A stretch of DNA of 64,000 nt from an uncultured Eubacteriales bacterium (GTDB lineage Bacteria > Bacillota > Clostridia > Oscillospirales > UMGS1783). The notes beneath the pieces are model-generated. The model made no database searches. It was not told the origin of the DNA and saw only the letters and a program-made list of their open reading frames with translations. How positions within the stretch are numbered: position 1 is the stretch's first letter; each line of letters starts with the position of its first letter. Below are positions 1-7,506 of the stretch, in pieces. The translations under genes were made by a program, and so were the position numbers. The DNA is taken from positions 62,001-126,000 of the forward strand of contig CAKSHC010000005.1 of the NCBI GenBank assembly GCA_934456365.1. The letters run 5' to 3'.

Positions 1-113
1 TTTATTTCGCCGCCGTTTTGGCCTTCCGGATTTTGCGCGCCGAGGATCTCGCATTTTTACCAAAGTCAAAAAAAATCAAGAAAATACTTGAAAAAAAGGG
101 TTGGATAGGGTAA
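1..113 (+). CDS. C-terminal end of a SpoVB/YabM-like polysaccharide flippase (partial)
   Basis: An open frame enters from the left edge and ends at the TAA at 111-113, leaving the last 36 codons. The tail reads RILRAEDLAFLPKSKKIKKI followed by a short Lys-rich end, which resembles the C-terminus of SpoVB/YabM proteins of the MOP flippase superfamily (an E-D-L-x-x-L-P-K-x-x-K-I pattern after the last membrane helix). In Bacillus the yabM gene directly precedes yabN (mazG), and here the stop lies one base before the mazG ATG. Both the family pattern and the order support the call, but with 36 residues it remains tentative. Strand and frame are clear; the function is inference. Confidence 0.55.
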   Translation, partial: YFAAVLAFRILRAEDLAFLPKSKKIKKILEKKGWIG

Positions 114-114
114 A

Positions 115-930
115 ATGAATAAGAAAGAAGAATTGCTTTTAAGAGATCGCTTCGATGTTTCCGATCTGATTTCCATCATGGAAATCCTGCGGGCGCCGGA
201 TGGCTGTCCATGGGATCGGGAGCAAACGCATGCCTCCATCCGCAAAAATCTCATTGAAGAGGCCTATGAGGTTTGCGAGGGTATTGACCGGGAAGACGAT
301 GCGATTTTGTGCGAAGAACTGGGAGATCTGCTTTTGCAGGTCGTGTTCCATGCTCAGATCGCCAAAGAGCGCGGCGCCTTTTCCATCGCCGACGTGGCCG
401 ACGGGATCTGTAAAAAGCTGATCCGCCGCCACCCCCATATTTTCGCCGGGGAATCGGCCTCCAGCGCCGACGAGGTTCTGGACGTGTGGGATGCCGTCAA
501 GAAAAAAGAGCATGGCGGAAAGGAAACGGCTGCCGATTCCATGCGCCATGTTTTCCGCGGAATGCCGGCTTTGATGCGCGCTCAGAAGGTGCAGGGCAAG
601 GCCGCCAAGGTCGGCTTCGATTGGGAAACCCCCGAGGAAGCCGCCAAAAAGCTCCCCGAGGAGCTGGACGAGCTCTTTGAAGCCCGCCGCAGCGGGAATG
701 AAGAGGCCGTCTGCGAGGAAGCGGGCGATCTGCTCTTTTCGGCTGTCAATGTCGTCCGGCTGTGCGGCGCGGAGAGCGACGAGGCTTTGTGCCGAACCAC
801 GGATAAATTCATCCGCCGCTTCGCCGAGGTCGAGCAGGCCGTGGCCGAAGAGGGCCGGCGCATGGAGGAGCTGTCTCTTTGCGAGCTTGATCGCTATTGG
901 GAGCTTGCCAAGCATAAGGAAAGGGACTAA
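115..930 (+). CDS. mazG: Nucleoside triphosphate pyrophosphohydrolase MazG
   Basis: This 271-residue protein hydrolyses NTPs/dNTPs to NMP and pyrophosphate, a house-cleaning role in the cytoplasm. It has the two tandem MazG domains of the full-length family. The first carries APDGCPWDREQTHASIRKNL (about residues 28-47) followed by the metal-binding EEAYEV and EELGDLL motifs; the second repeats the pattern as EELDELFEA and EEAGDLLFSAVN. Length matches E. coli MazG (263). The ATG follows the upstream stop by one base, so translation is probably coupled. It is followed by hup and an S4-domain gene, the order of Bacillus yabN and yabO. Confidence 0.95.
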   Translation: MNKKEELLLRDRFDVSDLISIMEILRAPDGCPWDREQTHASIRKNLIEEAYEVCEGIDREDDAILCEELGDLLLQVVFHAQIAKERGAFSIADVADGICKKLIRRHPHIFAGESASSADEVLDVWDAVKKKEHGGKETAADSMRHVFRGMPALMRAQKVQGKAAKVGFDWETPEEAAKKLPEELDELFEARRSGNEEAVCEEAGDLLFSAVNVVRLCGAESDEALCRTTDKFIRRFAEVEQAVAEEGRRMEELSLCELDRYWELAKHKERD

Positions 931-931
931 A

Positions 932-946
932 CGCAAGAATCTTGCG
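932..946 (+). other. Small inverted repeat between mazG and hup
   Basis: CGCAAG-AAT-CTTGCG is a perfect 6-bp hairpin just after the mazG stop. No T-run follows, so it is more likely an mRNA structure or protein site than a terminator. Confidence 0.4.
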
Positions 947-980
947 ATTAGGATATATTATTTTACGAAGGAGAAATATC

Positions 981-1250
981 ATGAACAAGTCCGAACTCAT
1001 TGCCGCCATCGCTGGCAAAACCGGTTTGACCAAAAAGGATTCCGAGCAGGCTGTTAACGTGCTGATCGAGGAGATCGCCGGCGCTCTCAAGAAGGGCGAT
1101 AAGGTTTCCGTCGCCGGTTTCGGCACTTTTGAAGTGAAGCATAGAGCCGCTCGTATGGGCCGCAACCCCAAGACCAAAGAGCCCATCCAGATCGCTGCCT
1201 CCAAGGCTCCTGCCTTCAAGCCCGGCAAGCAGTTCAAAGACGCCATCTGA
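981..1250 (+). CDS. hup: HU-family DNA-binding protein
   Basis: This 89-residue histone-like protein bends and compacts DNA as a dimer. The start MNKSELIAAIAGKTGLTKKD is typical of HU, and the ATG at 981 has a good AAGGAG ribosome site at 968-973; a longer upstream reading lacks both. The family signature GFGTFEVKHRAARMGRNPKT lies at about residues 46-65, and contains the DNA-binding arm. Length is standard (about 90). The neighbours mazG and an S4 gene match the Bacillus yabN-yabO region, into which Clostridia often insert hup. Confidence 0.97.
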   Translation: MNKSELIAAIAGKTGLTKKDSEQAVNVLIEEIAGALKKGDKVSVAGFGTFEVKHRAARMGRNPKTKEPIQIAASKAPAFKPGKQFKDAI

Positions 1251-1267
1251 GTCCCGTTCATTTCAGG

Positions 1268-1298
1268 GGAGCGACCTTTCGGGGCCGCTCCTTTCTTT
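1268..1298 (+). terminator. Probable intrinsic terminator or attenuator after hup
   Basis: GGAGCG (1268-1273) pairs with CGCTCC (1286-1291) and TTTCTTTT follows. It lies between hup and the S4 gene, so it may thin out rather than end transcription, leaving more hup than downstream message. Confidence 0.6.
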
Positions 1299-1310
1299 TG
1301 GAGAAAAGCC

Positions 1311-1556
1311 ATGCGCATTGATAAATACCTCAAGGTTTCCCGCCTCATCAAGCGCCGCACCGTCGCCAACGAAGCCTGCGACGGCGGCCGCGTTTCGGTC
1401 GGCGGCCGCCCCGTGAAGGCCTCCTACGAGGTCAAGGAAGGGGATATCATCGAGATCTCTTTCGGGCAAAAGCCCATCCGCGTGCGGGTCGAATCCATCA
1501 ACCCCACTGCCGGCCGCGCCGACGCCGCCGGGCTCTATACCGTCCTTCCCGAATAA
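1311..1556 (+). CDS. S4-domain RNA-binding protein, RqcP/YabO-like
   Basis: The 81-residue protein is essentially one S4 domain: MRIDKYLKVSRLIKRRTVAN at the start, then CDGGRVSVGGRPVKASYEVK and GDIIEISFG. YabO/RqcP and the related Hsp15 bind peptidyl-tRNA-obstructed 50S subunits and assist rescue of stalled ribosomes; assignment here rests on size, the S4 motif and the position after mazG/hup. The protein is basic, as expected for rRNA/tRNA binding. An alternative is a generic S4 protein of another ribosome-associated family. Confidence 0.85.
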   Translation: MRIDKYLKVSRLIKRRTVANEACDGGRVSVGGRPVKASYEVKEGDIIEISFGQKPIRVRVESINPTAGRADAAGLYTVLPE

Positions 1557-1570
1557 ATTTTTTTGGGGGA

Positions 1571-1600
1571 TTGACAGCCGCCCGCGCTGTATGGTAAAAC
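1571..1600 (+). promoter_or_regulatory. Promoter for the MFS-like gene
   Basis: A consensus -35 TTGACA (1571-1576) is followed 18 bases later by an extended -10, TGG-TAAAAC (1592-1600). Confidence 0.6.
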
Positions 1601-1633
1601 ATCCTTGAGATGAGAAAAAGACGAGGTGCGGAT

Positions 1634-3028
1634 ATGCTGCAGTCTCTCAAAAAGGTTTTCAACAGCTTCTGGATCCCGTTTCGCGACATTATCCATCTGC
1701 GCGACGAAGACGGCAAGGGAAGAACCATTATCCTTGTCACCAATATCCTTTTGGCGTTCTATAACGTCTTTATAACCGGTGTTTTCTACACCGGTTTTCT
1801 TTCCATCTACGGAATTTCCATCACCGGCACCGGGATCCTTACCTTCGTCCCCTTCCTCTCCAACCTCCTGTGCATCTTCTCCTCGGCCATCCTCGGCCGC
1901 TTCCGCCGCCGGAAAAAGATCATTCTCACAACGAAGCTCTTCTTCTATTTCTGCTATATCGTCGTCGCCACCACCATTCCCCAGATCGTCACCGATCCCC
2001 AGGCCCGCCTGATCGCCTTCATCGTCGTCATCTTCCTCGGCCAGGCCGTCTATGCCCCCTTCACTCCCGGTATCACCGGCTGGTTCTATCCCTTCTATCC
2101 GAAAGACAATGAGCGCCGCGCCCGGTTTCTGATCTATATCCAGGTCTTCTCCTCGGTCTTTTCCTGCATTATCCTGCTCTTTTCCAGCATCCTGACCGAT
2201 GCGCTCGCCGCCTCTCCGTATCAAGAGGCCTTCATCGTCGGGTTCCGCTATTTCGCCTTCCTCCTTGTTGTGATCGAGGTGTATATCCAGTCGCTGGCCA
2301 AGGAGCCGGAATATCCCCGGGGCAATCGGATGAGGGTCTCGGATGTTCTCACCGTTCCCTTCCGCCATAAAAAATTCATGCTCTGCATGATCATTATGTT
2401 CGTCTGGAACTATATCACCTACCTTAACAGCGGCCTTTGGCAGTACCATCTGCTCAATCATCTCGAATTTCCGTATACCCTTCTCAACAGCGTCACCATT
2501 CTCTATACCGTGATCCTGCTCTTCACCACTCCTCTGTGGCGAAAGGTCCTGCGCCGCTTTTCCTGGGTGCGCACCTTCGGCCTCACCCTGCTCATCTGGC
2601 TGCCCACCGAGATCTTCTTTTTCTTCTTCAATCGGGATATGGCCTCCCTCTACATTCCGGTCTGCGCCGTACAAAACTTCATCGCGGTCGGCCTCAACTT
2701 CGCTTATGCCAATATCCTTTACCTCAATATGCCCGAGGATCAAAGTACCACCCTGACCGCCTTCAATATCGTCGGCTGCAACCTCTTCGCTCTCCTCGGT
2801 ACCATCTCAGGCACCGTCATCTCCGCCATCAGCGGCGATTCCACCATGTCCTTTTTGGGGCTGGAGATCTATTCGGTGCAGATCACGGTGCTCGTGCGCG
2901 CTGTGCTGATCGCCATTATGGGCTTTATCGCCTTCCGCTACTGGCGCATCTTCAGTCCCGAAGAGGAGATTGCCCGGCTGGATCGGTCCGAAGAACAAAA
3001 AAGCCGGCGACGATCCCGTGTGAAGTAA
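1634..3028 (+). CDS. MFS-like membrane transporter
   Basis: The 464-residue protein has about twelve hydrophobic segments, a short cytoplasmic N-terminus and a basic C-terminal tail (KSRRRSRVK). The ATG at 1634 is preceded by GAGGTG at about 1623-1628; a frame extension to 1610 lacks a ribosome site. It looks like a major-facilitator-type carrier: there is a basic loop FRRRKK after an early helix pair, and a central cytoplasmic segment EPEYPRGNRMRVSDVLTVPF between two halves. The substrate cannot be read from sequence. It has its own promoter and a terminator 4 bases downstream, so it is probably monocistronic. Confidence 0.75.
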   Translation: MLQSLKKVFNSFWIPFRDIIHLRDEDGKGRTIILVTNILLAFYNVFITGVFYTGFLSIYGISITGTGILTFVPFLSNLLCIFSSAILGRFRRRKKIILTTKLFFYFCYIVVATTIPQIVTDPQARLIAFIVVIFLGQAVYAPFTPGITGWFYPFYPKDNERRARFLIYIQVFSSVFSCIILLFSSILTDALAASPYQEAFIVGFRYFAFLLVVIEVYIQSLAKEPEYPRGNRMRVSDVLTVPFRHKKFMLCMIIMFVWNYITYLNSGLWQYHLLNHLEFPYTLLNSVTILYTVILLFTTPLWRKVLRRFSWVRTFGLTLLIWLPTEIFFFFFNRDMASLYIPVCAVQNFIAVGLNFAYANILYLNMPEDQSTTLTAFNIVGCNLFALLGTISGTVISAISGDSTMSFLGLEIYSVQITVLVRAVLIAIMGFIAFRYWRIFSPEEEIARLDRSEEQKSRRRSRVK

Positions 3029-3032
3029 TACA

Positions 3033-3070
3033 ACAATGGTAGACACGAAAGTGCCTACCATTGTTTTGTG
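3033..3070 (+). terminator. Intrinsic terminator
   Basis: ACAATGGTAG (3033-3042) pairs with CTACCATTGT (3055-3064), with an inner CAC-GAAA-GTG tetraloop and a short T-rich tail. It ends the MFS gene. Confidence 0.8.
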
Positions 3071-3202
3071 CTGTTATAGGAGAATGTGGAGATATGCCAA
3101 GAAAGTACATAATGCGAGGCAAAGAAGAAAGGCTGCCGGGAGAGTGACGGTCTCAGAGCAAGCATGGAATGTGCTGCTTCCTAATTCCGTGCCGCCGGCC
3201 TT

Positions 3203-3646
3203 TTATTGCATGTCCCGCGCCATCTGCCCATAGGGAAGAGGGAGAAACCCCTTTCTCCCGTACAGGCGCACAGCCCCTTCGTTTTCCGGTTCCACCTCAA
3301 GTCGGTAGCGTGCGGCAGGCCGATTTTGCGTTAGCCAGTCGAAAAAGAATCCGCCCAACCCCTTTCCGCGCGCCTGAGGGCGAAGATACAGCTCTTCGAT
3401 CCAAATCACGATTCCTCCGGCCTCCCGGCTGAAGCTTTTGGCCAAAAGCGCGTAGCCGCAGGCCTGCCCGTCCTGCTCCAGCAGAAACCCCTCGGCATAT
3501 TCGGCGCTGCGCATCAACTCGGCAAAGGTCGCCTGATGAAAGGCCTCCGGAATGCGGTGGAGAACGGCGTCGGACTCGTAAAATTCCCGGCTCATCGCCA
3601 GAAAAAGCTCCTTGTCGGCAGGGGAGAGGGGGCGAACGGTCGGCAT
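3203..3646 (-). CDS. GNAT-family N-acetyltransferase
   Basis: A 147-residue single-domain GNAT protein. The acetyl-CoA binding loop is visible as LYLRPQARGKGLGGFFFDWL (residues about 92-111), followed by the motif-B region RLEVEPENEGAVRLYGRKGF. The substrate is unknown; GNATs acetylate amines on small molecules, peptides or proteins. It is a lone minus-strand gene with its own promoter (3670-3698) and faces the MFS terminator. Length is normal for the family. Confidence 0.9.
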   Translation of the reverse strand: MPTVRPLSPADKELFLAMSREFYESDAVLHRIPEAFHQATFAELMRSAEYAEGFLLEQDGQACGYALLAKSFSREAGGIVIWIEELYLRPQARGKGLGGFFFDWLTQNRPAARYRLEVEPENEGAVRLYGRKGFLPLPYGQMARDMQ

Positions 3647-3669
3647 GATATGCGCTCCTTTTTTCTTTC

Positions 3670-3698
3670 AGAATAGCATAGTTTTTTTCTTTCGTCAA
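3670..3698 (-). promoter_or_regulatory. Minus-strand promoter for the acetyltransferase
   Basis: On the minus strand TTGACG (3698-3693), 17-bp spacer, TATTCT (3675-3670), with a GGAGCG ribosome site before the ATG at 3646. Confidence 0.65.
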
Positions 3699-3716
3699 CT
3701 CTTCGGAAAGAGGGTG

Positions 3717-3745
3717 TGGACTTTTGAAAAAGCCTGTGCTATAAT
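3717..3745 (+). promoter_or_regulatory. Promoter for the MATE-PAP2-MATE run
   Basis: TGGACT (3717-3722), 17-bp spacer, TGC-TATAAT extended -10 (3737-3745). An AAGGAG site then leads into the ATG at 3778. Confidence 0.75.
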
Positions 3746-3777
3746 ATTCAAACCGACTTTATCCCCAAGGAGATATC

Positions 3778-5157
3778 ATGCTGCGCGATTACATCGGAAA
3801 CAAACGTTTTTATAAACGGATCATGGCTCTGGCCCTGCCTATCATGGTCCAAAACGGCATCACCCAGTTTGTCAATATGCTCGACAACGTCATGGTCGGT
3901 GCTGTCGGCACCATTCCCATGACCGGTGTCGCCGTGACCAATCAGCTCCTTTTCGTCTTCAATCTCTGTATCTTCGGTGCCGTTTCGGGGGCCGGTATTT
4001 TCGGCGCACAGTTTTTCGGCAACAAGGATCGTGCGGGGGTGCGCCACACCTTCCGTTTCAAGCTCATTTTCTGCGCGATCCTGTGCGCCGTCGGAATCGC
4101 AGTGTTTGCGCTTGCTTGTGATCCGTTGGTTTCTCTTTACCTCAAAGGCGAGGGAGACCCGGCCGACGCGCTCGCCGCCCTCGGCTATGCCCGGGAATAT
4201 CTTTGGGTGATGCTGATCGGCCTTTTGCCCTATACCGTCGCCCAGTGCTATTCCAGCACCATGCGCGAATGCGGCAAAAGTCTTGTGCCCATGGTCTCCG
4301 GTGTGAGTGCCGTGGGTGTCAACCTCATCTTCAACTACATCCTCATCTTCGGTAAGCTCGGTGCCCCGGCCCTCGGCGTCAAGGGTGCCGCGATCGCCAC
4401 GGTCCTTTCCCGCTTTGTCGAGCTGGGCATCCTCATCGTCTGGACCCGCCTGCATAAGGAGGACTATCCCTATTTCGTCGGCGCCTACCGCAGCCTGTAT
4501 GTGCCGCCCCGTCTGGTCGGTCAGATCTTTGCCAAGGGCCTGCCTCTGATGTTCAACGAAACCCTCTGGGCCCTCGGTATGGCAACCCTAAACCAATGCT
4601 ATTCGCTGCGCGGGCTGGATGTGGTTGCCGCCAACAATATCTGCCAAACCTTCTCCAATGTCTTCATGGTCGTCTTTCAGGCAGTGGGCGTGGCCATCGG
4701 GATCCATCTGGGCCACCGCCTCGGTGCCGGCCAGATGCGCCGCGCCGCCGCCGACGCCCGCCGCCTTATCACCTTTTCGGTGATAGTGTCGGTCGTGGTA
4801 TCCGTCCTTTTTGCCGTGAGCGCCCGGTGGATCCCGCTTATTTACAACACCACCCCCGAGGTGCGCGCCATGGCCTCCTCGCTGATGCGCATCACCGCCG
4901 CCGTCTTTGTGTTCGACGCCTTTGCCAACGCCAGCTACTTCACCCTTCGCTCCGGCGGCCGCACCCTTGTCACCATCCTGTTTGACAGCTGCTTTACCTG
5001 GGTGATCTGCGTGCCGGTCGCCCTGATCCTGTCGCAGGGCACGGATCTCCCCATCTTGGGGCTTTATGCCGTCGTGCAGAGCCTGAACTTCATCAAGTGT
5101 GTGCTGGGGTATATCATGGTCAAGCGCGGCTACTGGCTGCGCACCATCGTGCAGTAA
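3778..5157 (+). CDS. MATE-family efflux transporter
   Basis: A 459-residue multidrug and toxin extrusion-type membrane protein with about twelve helices in two homologous halves. The N-terminal ALPIMVQNGITQFVNMLDNV and the ISGAGIFGAQFFGN-like segment (here SGAGIFGAQFFGN) are characteristic of bacterial MATE proteins, which export cationic compounds using Na+ or H+ gradients. Length matches the family. It is followed 13 bases later by a PAP2 phosphatase and then by a second MATE gene, all from the promoter at 3717-3745. The substrate cannot be deduced. Confidence 0.92.
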   Translation: MLRDYIGNKRFYKRIMALALPIMVQNGITQFVNMLDNVMVGAVGTIPMTGVAVTNQLLFVFNLCIFGAVSGAGIFGAQFFGNKDRAGVRHTFRFKLIFCAILCAVGIAVFALACDPLVSLYLKGEGDPADALAALGYAREYLWVMLIGLLPYTVAQCYSSTMRECGKSLVPMVSGVSAVGVNLIFNYILIFGKLGAPALGVKGAAIATVLSRFVELGILIVWTRLHKEDYPYFVGAYRSLYVPPRLVGQIFAKGLPLMFNETLWALGMATLNQCYSLRGLDVVAANNICQTFSNVFMVVFQAVGVAIGIHLGHRLGAGQMRRAAADARRLITFSVIVSVVVSVLFAVSARWIPLIYNTTPEVRAMASSLMRITAAVFVFDAFANASYFTLRSGGRTLVTILFDSCFTWVICVPVALILSQGTDLPILGLYAVVQSLNFIKCVLGYIMVKRGYWLRTIVQ

Positions 5158-5170
5158 AGGAGGCTTTTTC

Positions 5171-6091
5171 ATGGGAATAACCTTTGCCCTTCCCTGGGAG
5201 ATCCCGCTTCTCGAGTGGCTCCAGGCCAGCCTCGGCGAGATCGGCGTCTTCCTCGCCCGAGGAATCACCCTGCTTGGCGAGGAAGTGATCATCATCGCTC
5301 TGCTCAGCTTTCTCTACTGGTGCTACGACAAAAAAATGGGGCGCTTTGTCGGAATCAATCTGACAGCCGCCATGATCGCCGGCTCGATGATCAAAAACCT
5401 CGTTCTGCGCCGCCGCCCGTATTTCGATCATCCCAGCGTCCGGCCATATAAGAAGGCGGACGCTTCCGGCGACCTCTACGACATTACCGCCCAGGGCTAT
5501 TCCTTCCCCAGTATGCACAGCCTCAATTCTACTGCGCTCTACGGCTCGATTCCGGTTTATCGGAAAAAGGGCTGGCTTTGGATCGTAGGGATCGCGGTGC
5601 CGTTTCTGATCGGCCTGAGCCGCCTCCAGCTCGGCGTGCACTACCCGACCGACGTGCTCGTCGGCTGGGGCGTCGGCGCTCTGTTTGTCGCGCTGCTTTC
5701 CTTTGTGCAGAAAAAGGTGAACCGCCCGATCCTCTATGGAATTCTCACCGCGCTGGCGCTGATCGGCTGCTTTTTCTGCCACACCAGCGATTATTACACC
5801 TGCCTCGGCACCATGATCGGCTTCTTTGCCGCCGATCTGTTTGAGGAAAGGTTTGTCCGCTTTCAGAATACCCGCACCGTCTGGATCGCCCTTTTGCGCG
5901 TCGCCGTCGGCTTCGGGATCTTCTTCGGGCTCAATGCGCTGTGCAAGCTGCCGTTTTCGCCCGAATTTCTCTCGTCGCCCACCGCCGGCGCTTTTGCCGT
6001 GCGCTGCGTGCGCTATGCCCTCACCGTGTTCGTACTGATGGGGGTTTATCCCCTCAGCTTCCGTCTGATCCCCGACAGAAAGGCCGTGTAA
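5171..6091 (+). CDS. PAP2-superfamily membrane phosphatase
   Basis: A 306-residue integral membrane protein with the three PAP2 (phosphatidic acid phosphatase type 2) motifs: KNLVLRRRPYF, the variant FPSMHSLNST, and SRLQLGVHYPTDVLVGW with the catalytic histidines. Such enzymes remove phosphate from lipid phosphates such as phosphatidate or undecaprenyl pyrophosphate at the membrane face. The ATG at 5171 has a strong AAGGAGG site at 5157-5163; a longer upstream frame is not supported. It sits between two MATE genes. Several further helices follow the PAP2 core. Confidence 0.9.
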   Translation: MGITFALPWEIPLLEWLQASLGEIGVFLARGITLLGEEVIIIALLSFLYWCYDKKMGRFVGINLTAAMIAGSMIKNLVLRRRPYFDHPSVRPYKKADASGDLYDITAQGYSFPSMHSLNSTALYGSIPVYRKKGWLWIVGIAVPFLIGLSRLQLGVHYPTDVLVGWGVGALFVALLSFVQKKVNRPILYGILTALALIGCFFCHTSDYYTCLGTMIGFFAADLFEERFVRFQNTRTVWIALLRVAVGFGIFFGLNALCKLPFSPEFLSSPTAGAFAVRCVRYALTVFVLMGVYPLSFRLIPDRKAV

Positions 6092-6093
6092 TC

Positions 6094-7470
6094 TTGTCCA
6101 AGCTGCAAAACAAAGCCATCGATATGACCCGGGGCGGCATCGTCCGCAACCTGGCTTTGTTTTCATTGCCTCTGTTTGCCGGAAACCTCTTCCAGCAGCT
6201 TTATAACATGGTCGATACCTGGGTCATCGGTCAGACCGGTGTCCCGGCTGCCTATGCTGCCGTCGGCTCCATCGGTCCGATCATCAACATCCTCATCGGT
6301 TTTTTCCTGGGGCTGGCCACCGGCGCCGGCGTTATCATTTCCCAGTATTTCGGCGCGAAGGACGATGAAAACCTCCATCGCTCGGTGCGCACCGCTCTCA
6401 CGCTCACACTGCTTCTCTCGGTCTTCGTTGCGGTCGCCGGCGTCCTCGGCGCGCCGCTGATGCTGCGCCTGATGCTCGGCGGTGAAGAAAGCGAGGTCTT
6501 TGAGCACGCCAAAACCTACCTCACCATCTACTTCGCCGGCGTCGGCGGGCTGATGGTCTACAATATGGGCTCCGGCATCCTGCGCGCCGTGGGCGATTCC
6601 CGCCGCCCCTTCCTCTTCCTCGTCATCGCCGCTTTGGTCAACACGGCGCTCGACCTCGTCTTCGTTTTCGGCTTTCAGATGGGCGTGGCCGGGGTCGCGC
6701 TGGCCACCGTGATCGCCCAGTTCGTTTCCGCCGGGCTGACTCTGCTGGTCCTCCTGCGCGCCCCGTCGGCCATCCGCATCGGCTGGCGCGACCTGAAGCT
6801 GGATCGCGAGGTGCTGGGCCGGATCGCCCGCGTGGGGCTTCCCAGCGCGCTGCAAATGTCGGTCACCAGCTTTTCCAATGTCTTCGTGCAGGGCTATATC
6901 GCCGGGGTCAACGGCGACCAGACCCTCGCCCTCGCCGCCTGGACCTCCTATTCCAAGATCGAACAGATCATCTTCCTGCCCATCCAGTCGGTCGGCGTGG
7001 CCGCCACCACCTTTGTCGGTCAGAATATCGGCGTCCGCGATTTCGACCGCGCCCGCCGCGGCACCCGCACCGCCTACCTCATGGCCACCTGCTCGGCCGC
7101 TCTGCTTATTGGTCTTGTCGAGTGGCAGGCGCCTCAGCTGGTGCGCCTCTTCCTCTCCGAGCCCTCGGTGGTCGATGCCTCGACCCGCCTTGTGCGCACC
7201 CTCGTGCCCTTCTATTTCTGCAGCTGCGTCAACCAGGTCTATAACGGAGCGCTCAAAGGCGCCGGCAACGCCCGCGCCCCCATGCTGATCATGATCGGCT
7301 CCTTTGTGATTTTCCGCCAGATCTATCTGTTCGTGGTCTCCCGCTTTATCGCAAACGAGCTGCTCTATATGGGTCTGAGCTATCCCGCCGGCTGGCTTTT
7401 GTGCGCCACCGTCACCCTGATCTACTACCACCGCTATTCCTTCGAGCTCGCCTCCACCCAGCAAAGCTGA
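6094..7470 (+). CDS. Second MATE-family efflux transporter
   Basis: A 458-residue MATE protein, again about twelve helices. It starts SKLQNKAIDMTRGGIVRNLA, and FSLPLFAGNLFQQLYNMVDT is the typical first helix. The best start is TTG at 6094, two bases after the PAP2 stop, with AGAAAGG upstream; ATG at 6124 is the alternative. It differs from the first MATE gene: this one resembles the subgroup with GTGAGVIISQYFGAKDD. The close spacing suggests coupled translation and shared regulation. The substrate is unknown. Confidence 0.92.
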   Translation: MSKLQNKAIDMTRGGIVRNLALFSLPLFAGNLFQQLYNMVDTWVIGQTGVPAAYAAVGSIGPIINILIGFFLGLATGAGVIISQYFGAKDDENLHRSVRTALTLTLLLSVFVAVAGVLGAPLMLRLMLGGEESEVFEHAKTYLTIYFAGVGGLMVYNMGSGILRAVGDSRRPFLFLVIAALVNTALDLVFVFGFQMGVAGVALATVIAQFVSAGLTLLVLLRAPSAIRIGWRDLKLDREVLGRIARVGLPSALQMSVTSFSNVFVQGYIAGVNGDQTLALAAWTSYSKIEQIIFLPIQSVGVAATTFVGQNIGVRDFDRARRGTRTAYLMATCSAALLIGLVEWQAPQLVRLFLSEPSVVDASTRLVRTLVPFYFCSCVNQVYNGALKGAGNARAPMLIMIGSFVIFRQIYLFVVSRFIANELLYMGLSYPAGWLLCATVTLIYYHRYSFELASTQQS

Positions 7471-7472
7471 AA

Positions 7473-7506
7473 GAAGGGCTTCTCCTCCGAGAAGCCCTTC
7501 TTTTTT
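7473..7506. terminator. Intrinsic terminator, probably bidirectional
   Basis: GAAGGGCTTCTC (7473-7484), loop CTCC, GAGAAGCCCTTC (7489-7500), then six T. It ends the MATE operon; the malQ stop codon at 7505-7507 on the other strand lies inside its T-run. Confidence 0.9.
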
